Source: Sphaerulina vaccinii (taxonomy: Eukaryota; Ascomycota; Dothideomycetes; Mycosphaerellales; Mycosphaerellaceae). From it: DNA of 64,000 bases. The stretch covers positions 558,001 to 622,000 of the forward strand of contig JAKUDP010000005.1 of assembly GCA_022570795.1 (NCBI GenBank), in the 5' to 3' direction. Under the pieces are notes generated by a model. That model worked only from the letters and a program-made list of their open reading frames with translations. It made no database searches and was not told the origin of the DNA. Numbering within the stretch: the stretch's first letter is position 1; every line of letters begins with the position of its first letter. The position numbers were made by a program, and so were the translations under genes. Shown here piece by piece: positions 41,559 through 52,212 of the stretch.

Positions 41559-41596
41559 CGTGTTGGTTGATGTCGTAGTAGCGATGGTACAAGTGA

Positions 41597-41615
41597 TGGA
41601 AAGGTTTATATACCC
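41597..41615 (-). promoter_or_regulatory. TATA block, copy 2
   Basis: Minus strand GGGTATATAAACCTTTCCAT, about 40 bp above the MAGLKQE start. Confidence 0.5.
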
Positions 41616-41823
41616 TACTAATGCTCGGAACCTGTTCTTGGCCCCAAAAGACGACTGCGTCGTTTTCTCATTCTTCATCCTCGCAGCTCCAAGAATGTCG
41701 TATCATCTGTCATGTCTCTCGAGTGAAGGTGGCGTGGTGTTAATACCCAGCAATTGCAATTCTTGGATCTTTTGGATGAGTTCGCGACCCTTGCTACCAA
41801 GCGTACGAGTGGATCACCTCGCC

Positions 41824-42090
41824 TCATCTGCTGTGGTGGCATCCGTGTTGGTTGCGTCGGTGTTGCTGACAGTGGTGGAAAAGTTCATATATCCTGCTAA
41901 CGCTCAGATACCGCTCTTGGCCCCAAAATGAGACCGCGTGTTTTCCGCCTGGATCATCGGCTTCTTTTTCATCTTCACCCTCGTCCTCGTCCTCATCGGC
42001 AGCGGCGGTAGCGACTGTGGCAGCGTTGGCTCGTACTGGTATATTTCGGCGCCTCGTGGACATGCCTGGTTCTTGTTTGAAGCCTGCCAT
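41824..42090 (-). CDS. Mini-gene MAGFKQEPG with acidic centre
   Basis: 88 residues starting MAGFKQEPGMSTRRRNIPVR, then an Asp/Glu run (DEDEDEGEDEKEADD). It lies about 50 bp below the TATA block at 42140-42159. It is the longest of the MAG-KQE set and perhaps the parent. It has no recognised domain. The C-terminal part reads through the next TATA block (copy 3), which suggests that the real stop or a splice lies earlier. Confidence 0.35.
   Translation of the reverse strand: MAGFKQEPGMSTRRRNIPVRANAATVATAAADEDEDEGEDEKEADDPGGKHAVSFWGQERYLSVSRIYELFHHCQQHRRNQHGCHHSR
41875..41895 (-). promoter_or_regulatory. TATA block, copy 3 (degenerate)
   Basis: AGGATATATGAACTTTTCCACC on the minus strand, a mutated version of the block. 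Confidence 0.4.
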
Positions 42091-42139
42091 CGTGTGGGTT
42101 GATGTCGGTGTCGCTGGTCGTAGTGGTGGTTTTGACTGG

Positions 42140-42159
42140 TGGAGAGGTTTATATACCCC
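42140..42159 (-). promoter_or_regulatory. TATA block, copy 4
   Basis: GGGGTATATAAACCTCTCCA on the minus strand, upstream of the MAGFKQEPG mini-gene. Confidence 0.5.
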
Positions 42160-42845
42160 GCTGGCGCTCCGGTTCGCTTCTGGTCCACTGATCTCGAAGG
42201 CCAGGTTCCGTGGCGTGCTCCATTTCCATGCTGTTGCGTTCGAAGTGATGCGTTCGAAGTAATTTTCGACTTCTTTGGCGTGGCCGGCGCAGCTTTTCTG
42301 TTTTGCTTGTTTGGCTGTCAGCTTGATGGTAGCCGGAGTCGGGCTAGGTCATACCTGTGCTTTGCGCGCAAGGTTGGTGGCGGACAGTGGCTGCTTGTCT
42401 TCGCTCTCGCTGCTCGTTCCTTGTAGTTCGTTTGGTCGTGAAGTGAAGTGAAAGTGAAAGTGAAAGAGGAGCTTAAAGGGATTCAAACTTCACCTTAGCA
42501 CCCACATCGCCTCACCCAAAGCTCACCTCCGAAATGGAGGTATATAACCAACATTCAAACCTCACCTCCGACCTCCGTCTTGAGACTGCAATGCAGTATG
42601 GGTCCTAGTTCCCTAAAGAATGCTGCGAGTTGAGCTCATTCTTTTGCATCTCTTTTGCTCAGGTCGTGGAAAGACAGTATGTAGCAGCAGCGTTAACACC
42701 AAGGCTATCTGTTTTGCATCTCCGTGTACATGTCCTATCCCTCTCTTAAACTTGTTGACAGGTGGCACCACTAAGGCGCCCTCAAGCTATGTCCATGTCC
42801 CTCTCTATCTCCATAATCTCGGACTTGTTGATAGGCTGACGGTTG

Positions 42846-43024
42846 GTAAGCATACGAGCTCGCTCGGAAATCTCTGCGTCGAGTCGTGTTCACGGAGTCG
42901 GCGGAGTTGCATCTTCTTGTGCTTAAGTTCCTGCCACAGCGTCGTAGCGGTGTTAGCGTAATGTCGGCTGGCGTCTAGTGATCGTCTCGCTGGGATGGTA
43001 GTGATTGCCTCGCTGGGAGCGGAG
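42846..43024. repeat. Direct repeat D, copy 2
   Basis: Same block order as 40702-40835, with about 45 bp of extra sequence near the end, where CTCGCTGGGA is itself duplicated. Confidence 0.7.
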
Positions 43025-43954
43025 ATTGCTCTTGTTCACGCGGCGGAAGCTTGACGATGGCGGAGGGAGGGGGCTCGAATATGATCCTCTCGTGAGCTCG
43101 CCAGTGTTAAGAACCTTTTTGTATGTGTTATGTCTCTTCGTGGTGCGCGTCTCCAAGCGGGTTGGATGCAAGAGAGCCCGATCTCGCTCAGCCCTGGTAG
43201 GAAGTGCTTTCGTGGCTGGCGTGCCGTTCGTGGGAGCTGCATTGCCATCAGCTCCGAAGAAACGACTTCAGGAGTGTAGAGCCACGCGTCGTACTCATCT
43301 TCAATCTTCTTGCGCGCAAGGTCGATAACCTCGGCATCATTTGGATCTTCCATTCGCTCGACGCAGTATGGGCATTCAATGAAGTATGCTTGGGCATTCT
43401 GAGTCTTCGTCGGCGGCAGCGGCGTTCTTCGAAGACACGAATAGCTCGCAATGTCGCAGCATAGGCGTTCCGGTGTTGCTTGCCAGCCGCGCTGAAGTAC
43501 GTTCTGGCTCGTCTGTAGGCCGGTGTGGCTTCAATCCTGTAATAATGTTGGCTCTAGGGCGCGATTGTTCTGACGGTTGGCGCGATGGGCTCGAACGTTG
43601 GGTGGTTGGTGTCGCTGCTAATGTTGATGCTGATATTGATGTTGCGAGAAGTCGAGTCGAGGGTTTCTACCTTGCCAGCACAGCCCAGCTTTCTGCGGAC
43701 CATGACAACCGGACCCAAATCGACTAGCTAGCCAGCATATGAGATTATACAGTGAAGTGAAGTGAAGTAAAGAGGTGGATACACGACGTGATTGTATGCT
43801 TACCGCGCTGTCAAGGAACCTGGTCCTTGTCGACAGGCAGTTAAGAACGCCCTTCTACAAGATCTCAGACAAATAAGACAAATCAGCGACAGCGACAGCA
43901 AAAGCAGCGACCTAGTACATATAACAACACTCTCCATCTCTGTCAGGATCGCTC

Positions 43955-46206
43955 TCATGTAGGGGTGCCATGCACTCGCTCAGCATGGTTCCGAACATGA
44001 TCTGAATCAGAGAGAATTTCCTGGCACGCCGGATGCGGGCAGGGTATGGGAACGTTTGCACCGTAATGCCGCAGGTGTTTCCTCATCATGTGCTTTCCCA
44101 GGTCTGTGCGACTGTAGAAGGAGTGCGACCGCTGACTGTCGACAAGGTCCGATTGTCCTAGGCAGAAGATGCACTGGGTTGGAAGGCAGCGCAAAGACAA
44201 AGACGGTTTTGGTGCTGACGCAGTGACCACCGCAGGAGCCTTCGGCATGCATCTCTTCGGTATCGATGGCTCCCGGCGGCCGCATAGCTCAGCAATAGCA
44301 CTGATAGCTTCCGAGCGGCGTAGTGTCTCCGCCGCGTGCTTTTCTGGTTCGGCAAGGTCTTCTGGAGATGCGAATGTGAAGAGCGCAGAAAAGGCGCGTT
44401 GGCGCTCTGGCGTCAACGCCTGAGATGTGGTTGCTTCTTGCTTGACCGGCAAGACAGCGTCTGAACCATTCAGCTGTGTTTGAGTGTCAATTAGAGGCTG
44501 GGTTTCGGCAAATTGTGCCTTGACTTGGGCGAGTAATGTGTCGCGTGCAGCTCTTTTCTGATTGCGATAGTCAGTACTCGCTCGTTGGTAGGATTGCCAG
44601 ATTGCCGTCCCGCGTGCGCTCTTTATGGTGGGGTAACGAGACTTGATCTCCTTCTTCAGACGCTCTTTACGTCTGCTGAACAGCTTCACCACGGGTTGTG
44701 TATCTATTCCTTGCACTTGGTCATCTGACAATTGACGGGGACGACGGCGATCTATCGTTCGCGAGATGCTAGTAGCTGCACGCATTATTGTTTTCTGGGG
44801 GTCGAGTCCGCGATAGATAGCGTTCGTGTCTTGAGCGATGTGTCTTGGCAGGTAGTTCTTTTGGTAAACGGAGGAGTCATGGTGCTGTAGTATCTGGTTC
44901 CGTTGAGAGTCGCTAATGTGGCCTGCCAACTTCAGCTTATGCCCAACACTCGACAGACGATCTGCGGAACTTACTGCTAGCGTCAAGGGCTTCGCCAGCA
45001 CCACGGCGGAAGTCGTACGGCTTCACATTGCAGTCGAACCCCACCACAGCGCTAATGTTGGCAAGTCGAGAACGAAACCATTCTGAACCCAGGCTGTCCT
45101 TGGATGCTTCCACTCCTTCTGCGATTACGTTCATCTTCGAAAAGAATGGCTTGTCCTGCAAGTCATCTCGGATACGAAGAGACATGCTGTTCGTACTGGG
45201 ATCTAGCCGTAGCTCGAACAGCTGTTGTGGAGATTTGGCCGCCATTTGGGGGTGAAACGCGTGTTTGGCGAACAGTATCGCTAGTAAGATTGTCTGAGGA
45301 CAGAGCAGAAGACATGCCTCATATGGTATGTCCGGAACACAAAAGGTATTGCTAGATGTCACTATAAGTAGGTAGTCAACACTGGCGAAGCTGCTTACAT
45401 ACTGATCTTTCTCGCCCTGGTATTGCTTCGTGTACTTGAATGTGAACTCGGTCAGGATTCTTGGTGCGTGATCCGGCTGAGCAGGATTTCGGAGAAGGCT
45501 CACTGCGAGATCGCCGTACCGAAGTTTCATTAGTGCGTCAGGTCGGTTGCCAGTAAGTCCTGCCAGTTGGATCAGGAGTGCTAGCTGTGCGCGTTGCAAC
45601 TCATGTGGAAATGTTACTTCGCTTGAGCTCCAGAGCGCCCTCAACATCTCGAAAGCATCTTCGGCACGAGCGATAGACTTGTGCTTTTTGTTGTTCTCCA
45701 GGCCATGCTTCGCGCTTAGCTGCAACCGAATCTGAATAGCGCATTAGCTCAGTAACAAGGCAGGCTTCTTCGTCGAGCAGCGCACGTCTCTCATCTTAAG
45801 CTTGACCTCGAGTGGAAATTCGTAATTGCCGGTGAGGTCCCTGCGGACCATGCACAGAGTGTTCCAGTAGGTTTGCAAGGTAGACGTGTGCCGTATACCT
45901 GTTCTCTGCTCCAGTAGCCAGACGAAGAAGGCGTGTAGGACGGGTAGCCGAAGCTTCACGAGTTCTTCATTGGCGTTGAGGTCCAATTGTTTGCAGAACC
46001 TGCTTTGCTTAACATGTATTCCTGTGGACAAGTCTTGCTATATCTTACATTTCCCAGTCTCTCGCTATCGACTGCAGAAGCTTATCGCACTTGTACGTCT
46101 TCTTTGTCTCCGCTGTCTCATCGTAGCCTTGGATGAATCCGAGGAGGAATCGCGTCTGGTCGTCTTTCGTGTGGAGGTCGGTATAGGCGCAGCCGGTGTG
46201 CTCCAT
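43955..46206 (-). CDS. DUF3435 tyrosine recombinase, Starship captain
   Basis: Five exons, 46206-46049, 45999-45786, 45731-45403, 45351-44975 and 44922-43955 (introns 49, 54, 51 and 52 nt), splice to 681 residues in one frame. An N-terminal helical region (TRFLLGFIQGYDE, RDWEMFCKQLDLN) is followed by the recombinase core. Catalytic candidates are R187 in GLTGNRPDALMKLRYGD, Y346 and R349 in KPYDFRRGAGEALD, and a Tyr at 379 or 383 in HHDSSVYQKNYLPRH, giving the R...YxxR...Y pattern. Residues 600-681 hold C2H2-type fingers (CIFC...GKHMMRKH and CPHPACQEILSDSDHVRNHAERVH). It probably excises and integrates the whole element. The ATG at 46206 is the first in frame; upstream GTG extension is less likely. 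Confidence 0.9.
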
Positions 46207-46439
46207 TGTGACGAGCAGCGGTAAGTCTGGAAGTTTCGAACATCGTCTGGCAGTGCGTGCAGAGGTCCATTTTGAAGAAGAGGGCTGGAATCGTAACGCG
46301 CCGTAGGACACATCGCGACGCGAATGACAACGCGAACGGACGTGGGATGCGGGCGCTTAGAGTTTGATGCGTGGGCTGTCTCCGGTGCTCCGTAGGCAGC
46401 AATGCCTCCTAAATGCACCCCTGCGATGTCCTATTGAAG

Positions 46440-46466
46440 CAGCCGAGGTGCCGTGCGTACGTAAAA
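46440..46466. other. Candidate right terminus of the element
   Basis: Captain-side sequence GAGGTGCCGTGCGTACGTAA meets the AT-rich repeat here. Read from outside inwards on the minus strand it is TTTTTAC|GTACGCACGGCACC, a TTAC followed by GC-rich element sequence. TTAC-like sites are common at Starship 5' ends. The word CCGTGCGTA is also the core of the 17-bp array (unit at 31412). The exact base is not determinable from one junction. Confidence 0.5.
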
Positions 46467-46720
46467 AGTTATAATAACTTCTAAAAAGTTCTATTTATAG
46501 TAGTAACTTAAAAAGAGTTTATAATAACTTTAAAGAAGTTCTATTTATAGTAGTAACTTAAGAAGAGTTTATAATAACTTCTAAAAAGTCTCGTTTATAG
46601 TAGTAACTTAAAAAGAGTTTATAATAACTTCTAAAAAGTTCTATTTATAGTAGTAACTTAAGAAAAGTCTATAATAACTTCTAAAAAGTTCTATTTATAG
46701 TAGTAACTTAAAAAAAGTCT
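46467..46720. repeat. Five 50-bp AT-rich tandem repeats
   Basis: The unit TTTATAATAACTTCTAAAAA, then GTTCTATTTATAGTAGTAAC and TTAAAAAGAG, occurs five times with few changes, starting right at the proposed element end. The near-absence of C and G outside a few sites is typical of RIP-mutated DNA. Confidence 0.85.
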
Positions 46721-47390
46721 ATAATATTAATTCTATTAGAAAAGAAATATTAGATAATATAATAGATTAAATATAGTAGTCTATAGTACCTAATATTTTA
46801 GATTAAAAATCTAATATTAAAAAAAAAAAAAAGTCTAACTTCTAACTTTCTAAAAAATAAAAAGATATTTTAGAATTAGTTATTCTTAGTAAAGCTAACT
46901 TGTAGGCCTAGCCTATAATAAAACTTTTTTATAAAGTTCTACTACTTAATTATTTTATATTTCTAGAATTTTTTAACTTAGGCTATTATCTTCTTTAGAA
47001 GCGCGTTACTTATATCTAACTTCCTACTAGGCCTTATTTTACTAATCTAATATTATAGATACTTATACTACTTCTAGTATTACTATATATACTTAGAAAT
47101 ATCTACGACTTCTCGTATCTCCTTTTATATAAAGCCAACCTCTTATAATACAACTACTTTGCTATGTTTGGGAGTTCTATATTCGAGATATATTCTAAGT
47201 ATAGGGCTAGGTATTCTTTTGACGCGTTTGCGTTCCTTTTTGCCCTCTCTTAGATAACTTGGGACAGGTATTATAAAGCTCTTAATCGCACGATTCTAAT
47301 AATATATAAATGAACTCGATACGTTGTGTATATGCAGTGTTATGTGGTATGGAAGGTGTAGGCTAATATACGCGAAAAGCGGCAACGAAC
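46721..47390. other. AT-rich RIP-like island, no gene
   Basis: Continuous TA-rich sequence with stop codons in all frames, many CTA/TAG words, and a run of A at 46820. It separates the mobile element from core genes and may be a dead transposon that served as the insertion target. Confidence 0.6.
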
Positions 47391-47535
47391 TTTGTCACCC
47401 ACCCTCGGGAGTATTTGTTGCCGAAGGATCGGCCCGCACACAGCTCTGCTTGTCGAAAAATCTCAATTGGAGATCGCAATTGCATCAAAATTGACGGCAT
47501 CACTTCCCACTATTTCACACACAACAAACCTCCCC

Positions 47536-48449
47536 ATGGGTAAAGACAAGTCTGGGGCCGACGCCGCGGTGAAGAAGGAGAAGAAAGACAAGAAGCGCAA
47601 GCACGAGGATGTCGAAAAAGATGTCGCCGCTACACCAAAGAAGGAGAAGAAGTCGAAGAAGTCGCGCAAGAGCGATGTCGCGGACGAATCAGTAATGGAT
47701 ATCGACAACACCGAAGTCTCCGTCGCTGCACCAGCTAAGGATGAGGAGGAGAAGGCGCTAGTCGCCCCAGCTGAGGTCGGAATCGCAGCTCTCGTGCCTT
47801 TCGCAAACCCACTTGCGAGCGAGAAGGACCAGAAGAAAGTGCTCAAATCAGTCAAAAAGGGTGGGTTCCAGTCTCCTATTTCCCCCAGTATCTCCAAATC
47901 CCCTGCACCGTTGAAGACATATACAAAGTCCCCTCCGTTGGCGCAATCTGCGCTCAAAGCTGCGAGAAAGCACGCACCAGAGCAGCAGCATTCACCTTCA
48001 CCTTCACCACTCCGTCAAGACCTTCTCATTGAAGAGCCCAAACTTTCTACGTGGACCGAGTTCCTAACATACCTCCAGCCGCCAAATCCAAAGCCATAAA
48101 GCGTGGTGTCAAAGAATGCGTCAAATCCATCCGCAAATCTCCAGTCGCAACACCGACCTCTCTCAACCCATCGACCTTGCCTTCAGGCATTGTTATCCTA
48201 GCAGCGGACATCAGCCCTATGGATGTCATTTCACATATCCCGGTACTGTGCGAAGATCATGGAATTCCTTACATTTATGTGCCATCGAGAGCGGAGCTTG
48301 GATCGGCTGGTAGCACAAAGAGGCCGACTAGTGTGGTTATGATTACGCCTAATGTTGGTAAGGGTGGGAGTGATGCGGAGGAGTGGAAGGAGGCTTATGC
48401 CGAGTTGAACAAGCTTGCGAGAAAGCTGGCCAGTGAGGTTACTGTTTGA
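47536..48449 (+). CDS. NHP2: H/ACA snoRNP protein NHP2 (L7Ae family)
   Basis: Exons 47536-47860 and 48079-48449 (218-nt intron) give 231 residues. A long Lys/Glu-rich N-terminal extension (KKEKKDKKRKHEDVEKDVAA) precedes the L7Ae RNA-binding core: AIKRGVKECVKSIRK, GIVILAADISPMDVISHIPV, CEDHGIPYIYVPSRAELGSA, TKRPTSVVMI. These are NHP2 signatures. NHP2 binds kinked RNA in box H/ACA particles and is needed for rRNA pseudouridylation and telomerase RNA in many fungi. The ATG at 47536 is preceded by a CT/CA-rich leader. It is the first core gene right of the element. Confidence 0.9.
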
Positions 48450-49833
48450 GGGGGGTGCTCTCTATAGACTCTGCTCGACGGTGCGAGGCTAGAGCTGTTG
48501 ACGACATCGACGAAAGACTCGAGGCTCTGCAGCGGGCTTCTTCGGATCGGCCAGTCGACTATGCCAACGGACGCGAAAGCGCCGGAAGCACATCCTCGAT
48601 GTAGGCGTGGGGAGACTCTATCCTCTCTTTGACTTATGGCGTCGACTGAGCCATGGTTGGCTCTATGGACATTGGAAATGGTGCAGAGGCGTTCGGAGAG
48701 GGTGTACAACTGTACATGGGTTGTACGGAAACTGTACTATGTCAATACGAACCGGCATGATTGAACATCTCACGAACGCTTCACTGACTACAGCACTCGA
48801 TCTCCGAACAGATTGGTACCAATCGCAGTCCAGAGCCAGAGAACAAGCACTTCGTGGGTTCCACCAGGTCTTGTGCTGACCTCAACATTTGATTACGGCT
48901 CTTCGAAGTAAAGAGTCTCTGTCTACAATCATCAACTGAAGCATTGCATCTACAGACATACCATAAGACAGTCAAGGGGACTTCCAGAGAAGACTTCCAA
49001 ATGATGCGATAGACTGCGCAAGAGCATGTTCTCACAACCCATGGTGATTCAGCATCAGCGAATGCATTGGAAATCGTCACCAGCGGCAGATGGCTGCCAT
49101 AGGCAAACACCCAACGGTATCGATGCCCTTATTTTCGTTAGTCTCTTAAGTCGCAGGATGCGATGGACATGCTCGGTGTTGGCAATTGCTCATCTCCTGA
49201 GTATCTGCTAGAACTATACGGTAGTGAAGATTTCCCTTATTTATTCATCGTGGCGCTCGTAGGATGTGTCGGGCTAACTCGTTAGCATCTGCTCTGGTAT
49301 GCTGCTAATTGCTCAGTCACCTGCGAATGTCTTGTCACGTCTCCATGGTCTTATTCTTCGTCGTGGTCGTGTGAGTCGAAGGATCAAAGTGACAGGTCGA
49401 ATAGCTTGACGGCTGGCACGCCCAGGATGACCCGGCTGGCATCTCTGTTCAGATTCTGCACTTCATGATCCAATGCAGGAACACCAGCGCTATGGCCGCA
49501 CGGTCTCTTGCTAGCTCGCTTGCCACGACGATCGTTCAAACCGCGGACCTGGTGGCTGAAGGAAGATCATAGTAGCGGCCCAATCATGACATGCGCCTAA
49601 TCGAGCCATTGACTCTGTGACGAAGCTTTCTGACTTTCCTAGGATGCAGAGCAGAGGTCTTTCTCCTCCATCAGCTGTCTGACTGTGTTCTGTCAATTTT
49701 TCTGTTCGATTGCTTGCTGTCAGTTGCGGATTGAAGAGAGTAGTTCCAGTCTTCACGAGGTATTAGTTGGAAGGACGGTATCTCTGGCATTCGTGAAGGG
49801 AGAGGGAACCATATACCGCTGAAAGTATAAAAG
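48450..49833. other. Intergenic, no supported gene
   Basis: Only short frames (for example 48607-48879 and the minus frame 48781-49110) without domain or splice support. A TGTACA-rich phrase lies at about 48700. Confidence 0.4.
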
Positions 49834-51454
49834 ATGCCAGGAACCGGCAGTGAAGTGAGCTTGCAGAGCACCACGCACGAGCACAACCATACGCATACTC
49901 ATACCAACGGACGAGAGAGTACAACTACAACCACAACCACGCCAAAGACGCGTGCCAAATACGCATTATTCCCCACTGTGGTACAGCGGGACAGCTTCAT
50001 CCAATCCAATAATCCTCCTCGGACGACGCCTTCGAGCTCTCCAGTAGCTGCAGCAGCTCGAACCTCCCGCACAGGGTCGCTTTCTGACACACAAACGTCG
50101 CGTCCGGCTCGGTCTGTGGAACAGATGAACGCTGCCGCCACCGCTTCAACGACCGCCGCCGAAACTCCTTCTCCGCCGTCTTCCTCACACATCATCAACC
50201 CCGCCACGATCCCGACCAGAACGAGCTCCAACCGAGCTATCTCCAACGGCGAAGGCAGCATCTTACGACGACTTTCCAAGAAACACCGGAGTCAGCACAG
50301 CTTAGGCGCAGTGCCTGAGAAATAGGCGATTTCCTCAGGTGGACGAGCGAGTGTGGATGTCCCAGGGACGCAACCAGAACCAGAAGGCAGCTGCCAGTAG
50401 TCCGGCACCGCGCGACTTCTCCAGAGACACGCAATCGCCGCCGACAGACATCGGGGCCGACCTGATCGATGGCAGCGGCAGCAGCTGGAGTCAAGAGAAG
50501 GAGAATATCTTGAAAGGACCATATACCTACCTTGAATCACACCCAGGCAAGGACATTCGATCACAACTCATCAGCGCTTTCAACGAATGGCTGCAAGTAC
50601 CTGCCTCTTCACTGGCAGTGATCACGCGAGTGGTGGCTCTCCTCCATACGGCCTCCCTCCTCATAGACGATGTCGAAGATAACTCGCAGCTACGCAGAGG
50701 CATCCCCGTAGCCCACTCCATCTTTGGCACAGCACAAACAATAAACAGCGCCAACTATGTCTACTTCTGCGCTCTCCAAGAGCTCCTCACACTCAACAAT
50801 CCACTGGTCATCCAGATTTACACTGAAGAACTCCTCAACCTTCATCGGGGTCAAGGCATGGACCTCTTCTGGCGCGACACTTTGACTTGTCCCTCCGAAG
50901 ACGACTATCTCGAAATGGTTGGAAACAAGACCGGAGGCCTCTTCCGCCTTGCCATCAAGCTCATGATGGCAGAAAGTCCTTCACACAATTTCAACCCGAA
51001 TCCAGATCTGCCACATTTCCCAGCAGACTACATTCCCCTAGTCAATACCATCGGTCTACTCTTCCAAATCCTGGACGATTACCGAAACCTCTCCGATACA
51101 ACCTACACACAAAACAAAGGTCTCTGCGAAGACTTGACAGAAGGGAAATTCTCCTTTCCAATCATCCATGCAATCAGGTCAGATCCAAACAACTTGGTAC
51201 TGATCAATATCTTGAAGCAGAAGACTACGGAAGATGAGGTCAAAAGGTATGCGACACAGTATATGGAGAGTTGCGGAAGTTTCTCGTATACGAGGAGAGT
51301 CTTGAGAGGTTTGACCAAGAAGGCTATCAGTCTTGCGGATGAGATCGATCTGAGGGCTGGGGCACAGCAAGGGAGAGGGGAGTCAGTGAAGGTAATCTTG
51401 GAGAAGTTGCGGGTGGATACTGGGAGGCACTCGAGGGCGAGTGCCAGTGCTTAG
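49834..51454 (+). CDS. Geranylgeranyl diphosphate synthase
   Basis: Exons 49834-50310 and 50366-51454 (55-nt phase-0 intron GTGCCT...CCCAG) give 521 residues. The first 170 residues are Ser/Thr/Pro-rich and disordered (STTTTTTTPKTRAKYALFP). The trans-prenyltransferase fold then follows: GPYTYLESHPGKDIRSQLI, LHTASLLIDDVEDNSQLRRG (first DDxxD), INSANYVYF, LHRGQGMDLFWRD, NKTGGLFRLAIKLM, QILDDYRNL (second Asp-rich motif), LTEGKFSFPI. It condenses FPP with IPP to GGPP for protein prenylation, carotenoids or diterpenes. No terpene cluster is adjacent, so a housekeeping role is likely. Confidence 0.9.
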
Positions 51455-52212
51455 GTAGAGACGGAGCCGGAGCCGGGTGGCATCTTGACTCGAGTTTGAA
51501 AGTATTGCATTCTTCATGATGCGTTGCCAGCCAGCACGGATGGGTTATTGAATCTATGATACCAATTTGTCAAAGGAAGCTTGCGAGGGATGAACGACCA
51601 ACATTGATCAGCAAGGTGTGTATAGTTAGGTAGCGATGAAGAACTTCTCACACCCAGACCTTTTCCAACACTGCCCGATGGGGTGAGAGTATTGTCTAGC
51701 GCAAGCCATGAGCTGACGTCTGGTGTAAAACATAGTCGCCACGAGAACTGCTCTCTTCACATGCGATGGAAGGCTTGCACAAGGGTGCACATCTTCGCAT
51801 CGGTCAGCTCTTCGGCCTCCGACACCGCTCAGATTTCCAGCGAACCACCAATTCTCTCCCGAACGGATTTGCTCCAGGTTCACCAACACCAGCCTATAGG
51901 TACCTGGACAATCGTCCGGACCGTGCCGACAGCTTATCGCAAGACTTCGTTTTGGTTCTGACGATGCTGAAGGAGATATCTCGGCGGGCGATATGTCGTC
52001 GCCGCCGAGTCTTCTTCAAAGATCTCTGGATGCATTCCTTTGTACGCGGACCATCAGCGGCTACAACGCGGAGTGATGTTATCGTTCGACTTCAACGTCG
52101 ATATATATACTGACTGCTGTGGGTCAGGTCAGTGCTTTTTGACTTTTCCTTCTACACTGAGCAGTATAGCACAAGATCTCTAGCATTTGTATCCTGTTTG
52201 ACTTCAGCTACC
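51455..52212. other. Intergenic, no supported gene
   Basis: Overlapping weak frames at 51626-52113 only. The last 100 bp, with TATATATAC at about 52100, is the likely MFS promoter. Confidence 0.4.

Larger units (their letters stand above)
38560..43954. repeat. Gene-poor field of duplicated, inverted and decaying repeat units
   Basis: Between the decayed stretch and the captain there is almost no normal coding sequence. Instead, segments recur in direct and inverted order. A TATA block GGAAAGGTTTATATACCC occurs four times on one strand and once inverted at 38836. CTGATCT(T/C)GAAGGCCAG(T/G)TTCCGTGGCG occurs at about 38900 and 42189. CATGTCACAACCACAAATGCAAGTCA-type words occur at about 39040 (inverted), 40340 and 40940. 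GTGAAGTGAAGTGAAAGTGAAAG-type simple repeats occur at about 42435 and 43750. Individual items are listed separately. Confidence 0.6.
1..46466 (-). mobile_element. Putative Starship giant transposon (right part; left end outside window)
   Basis: A DUF3435 tyrosine recombinase lies at the extreme right and is transcribed leftwards into the segment, which is the usual position and direction of a Starship captain. The segment then carries the accessory families typical of these elements: patatin phospholipase, DUF3723 and ferric reductase, plus many fungus-specific unknowns, secreted proteins and repeats. To the right the sequence changes abruptly at about 46,466 into an AT-rich tandem repeat and then core metabolic genes. 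The captain and cargo families are read from the sequence and the Starship assignment follows from known architecture. The exact right end and all of the left end are inferred, and no target-site duplication can be shown from one side. Confidence 0.75.

Noticed and set aside
44923..45004. Frameshift in the captain between its two long ORFs
   Set aside because: A canonical 52-nt intron (GTAAGT...GGCAG) joins ALDAS to SHISDSQRN in frame, matching the family.
46065..46418. Overlapping ORFs upstream of the captain as an alternative captain start
   Set aside because: They are in other frames from exon 1 and show no DUF3435 similarity; the chosen frame splices cleanly.
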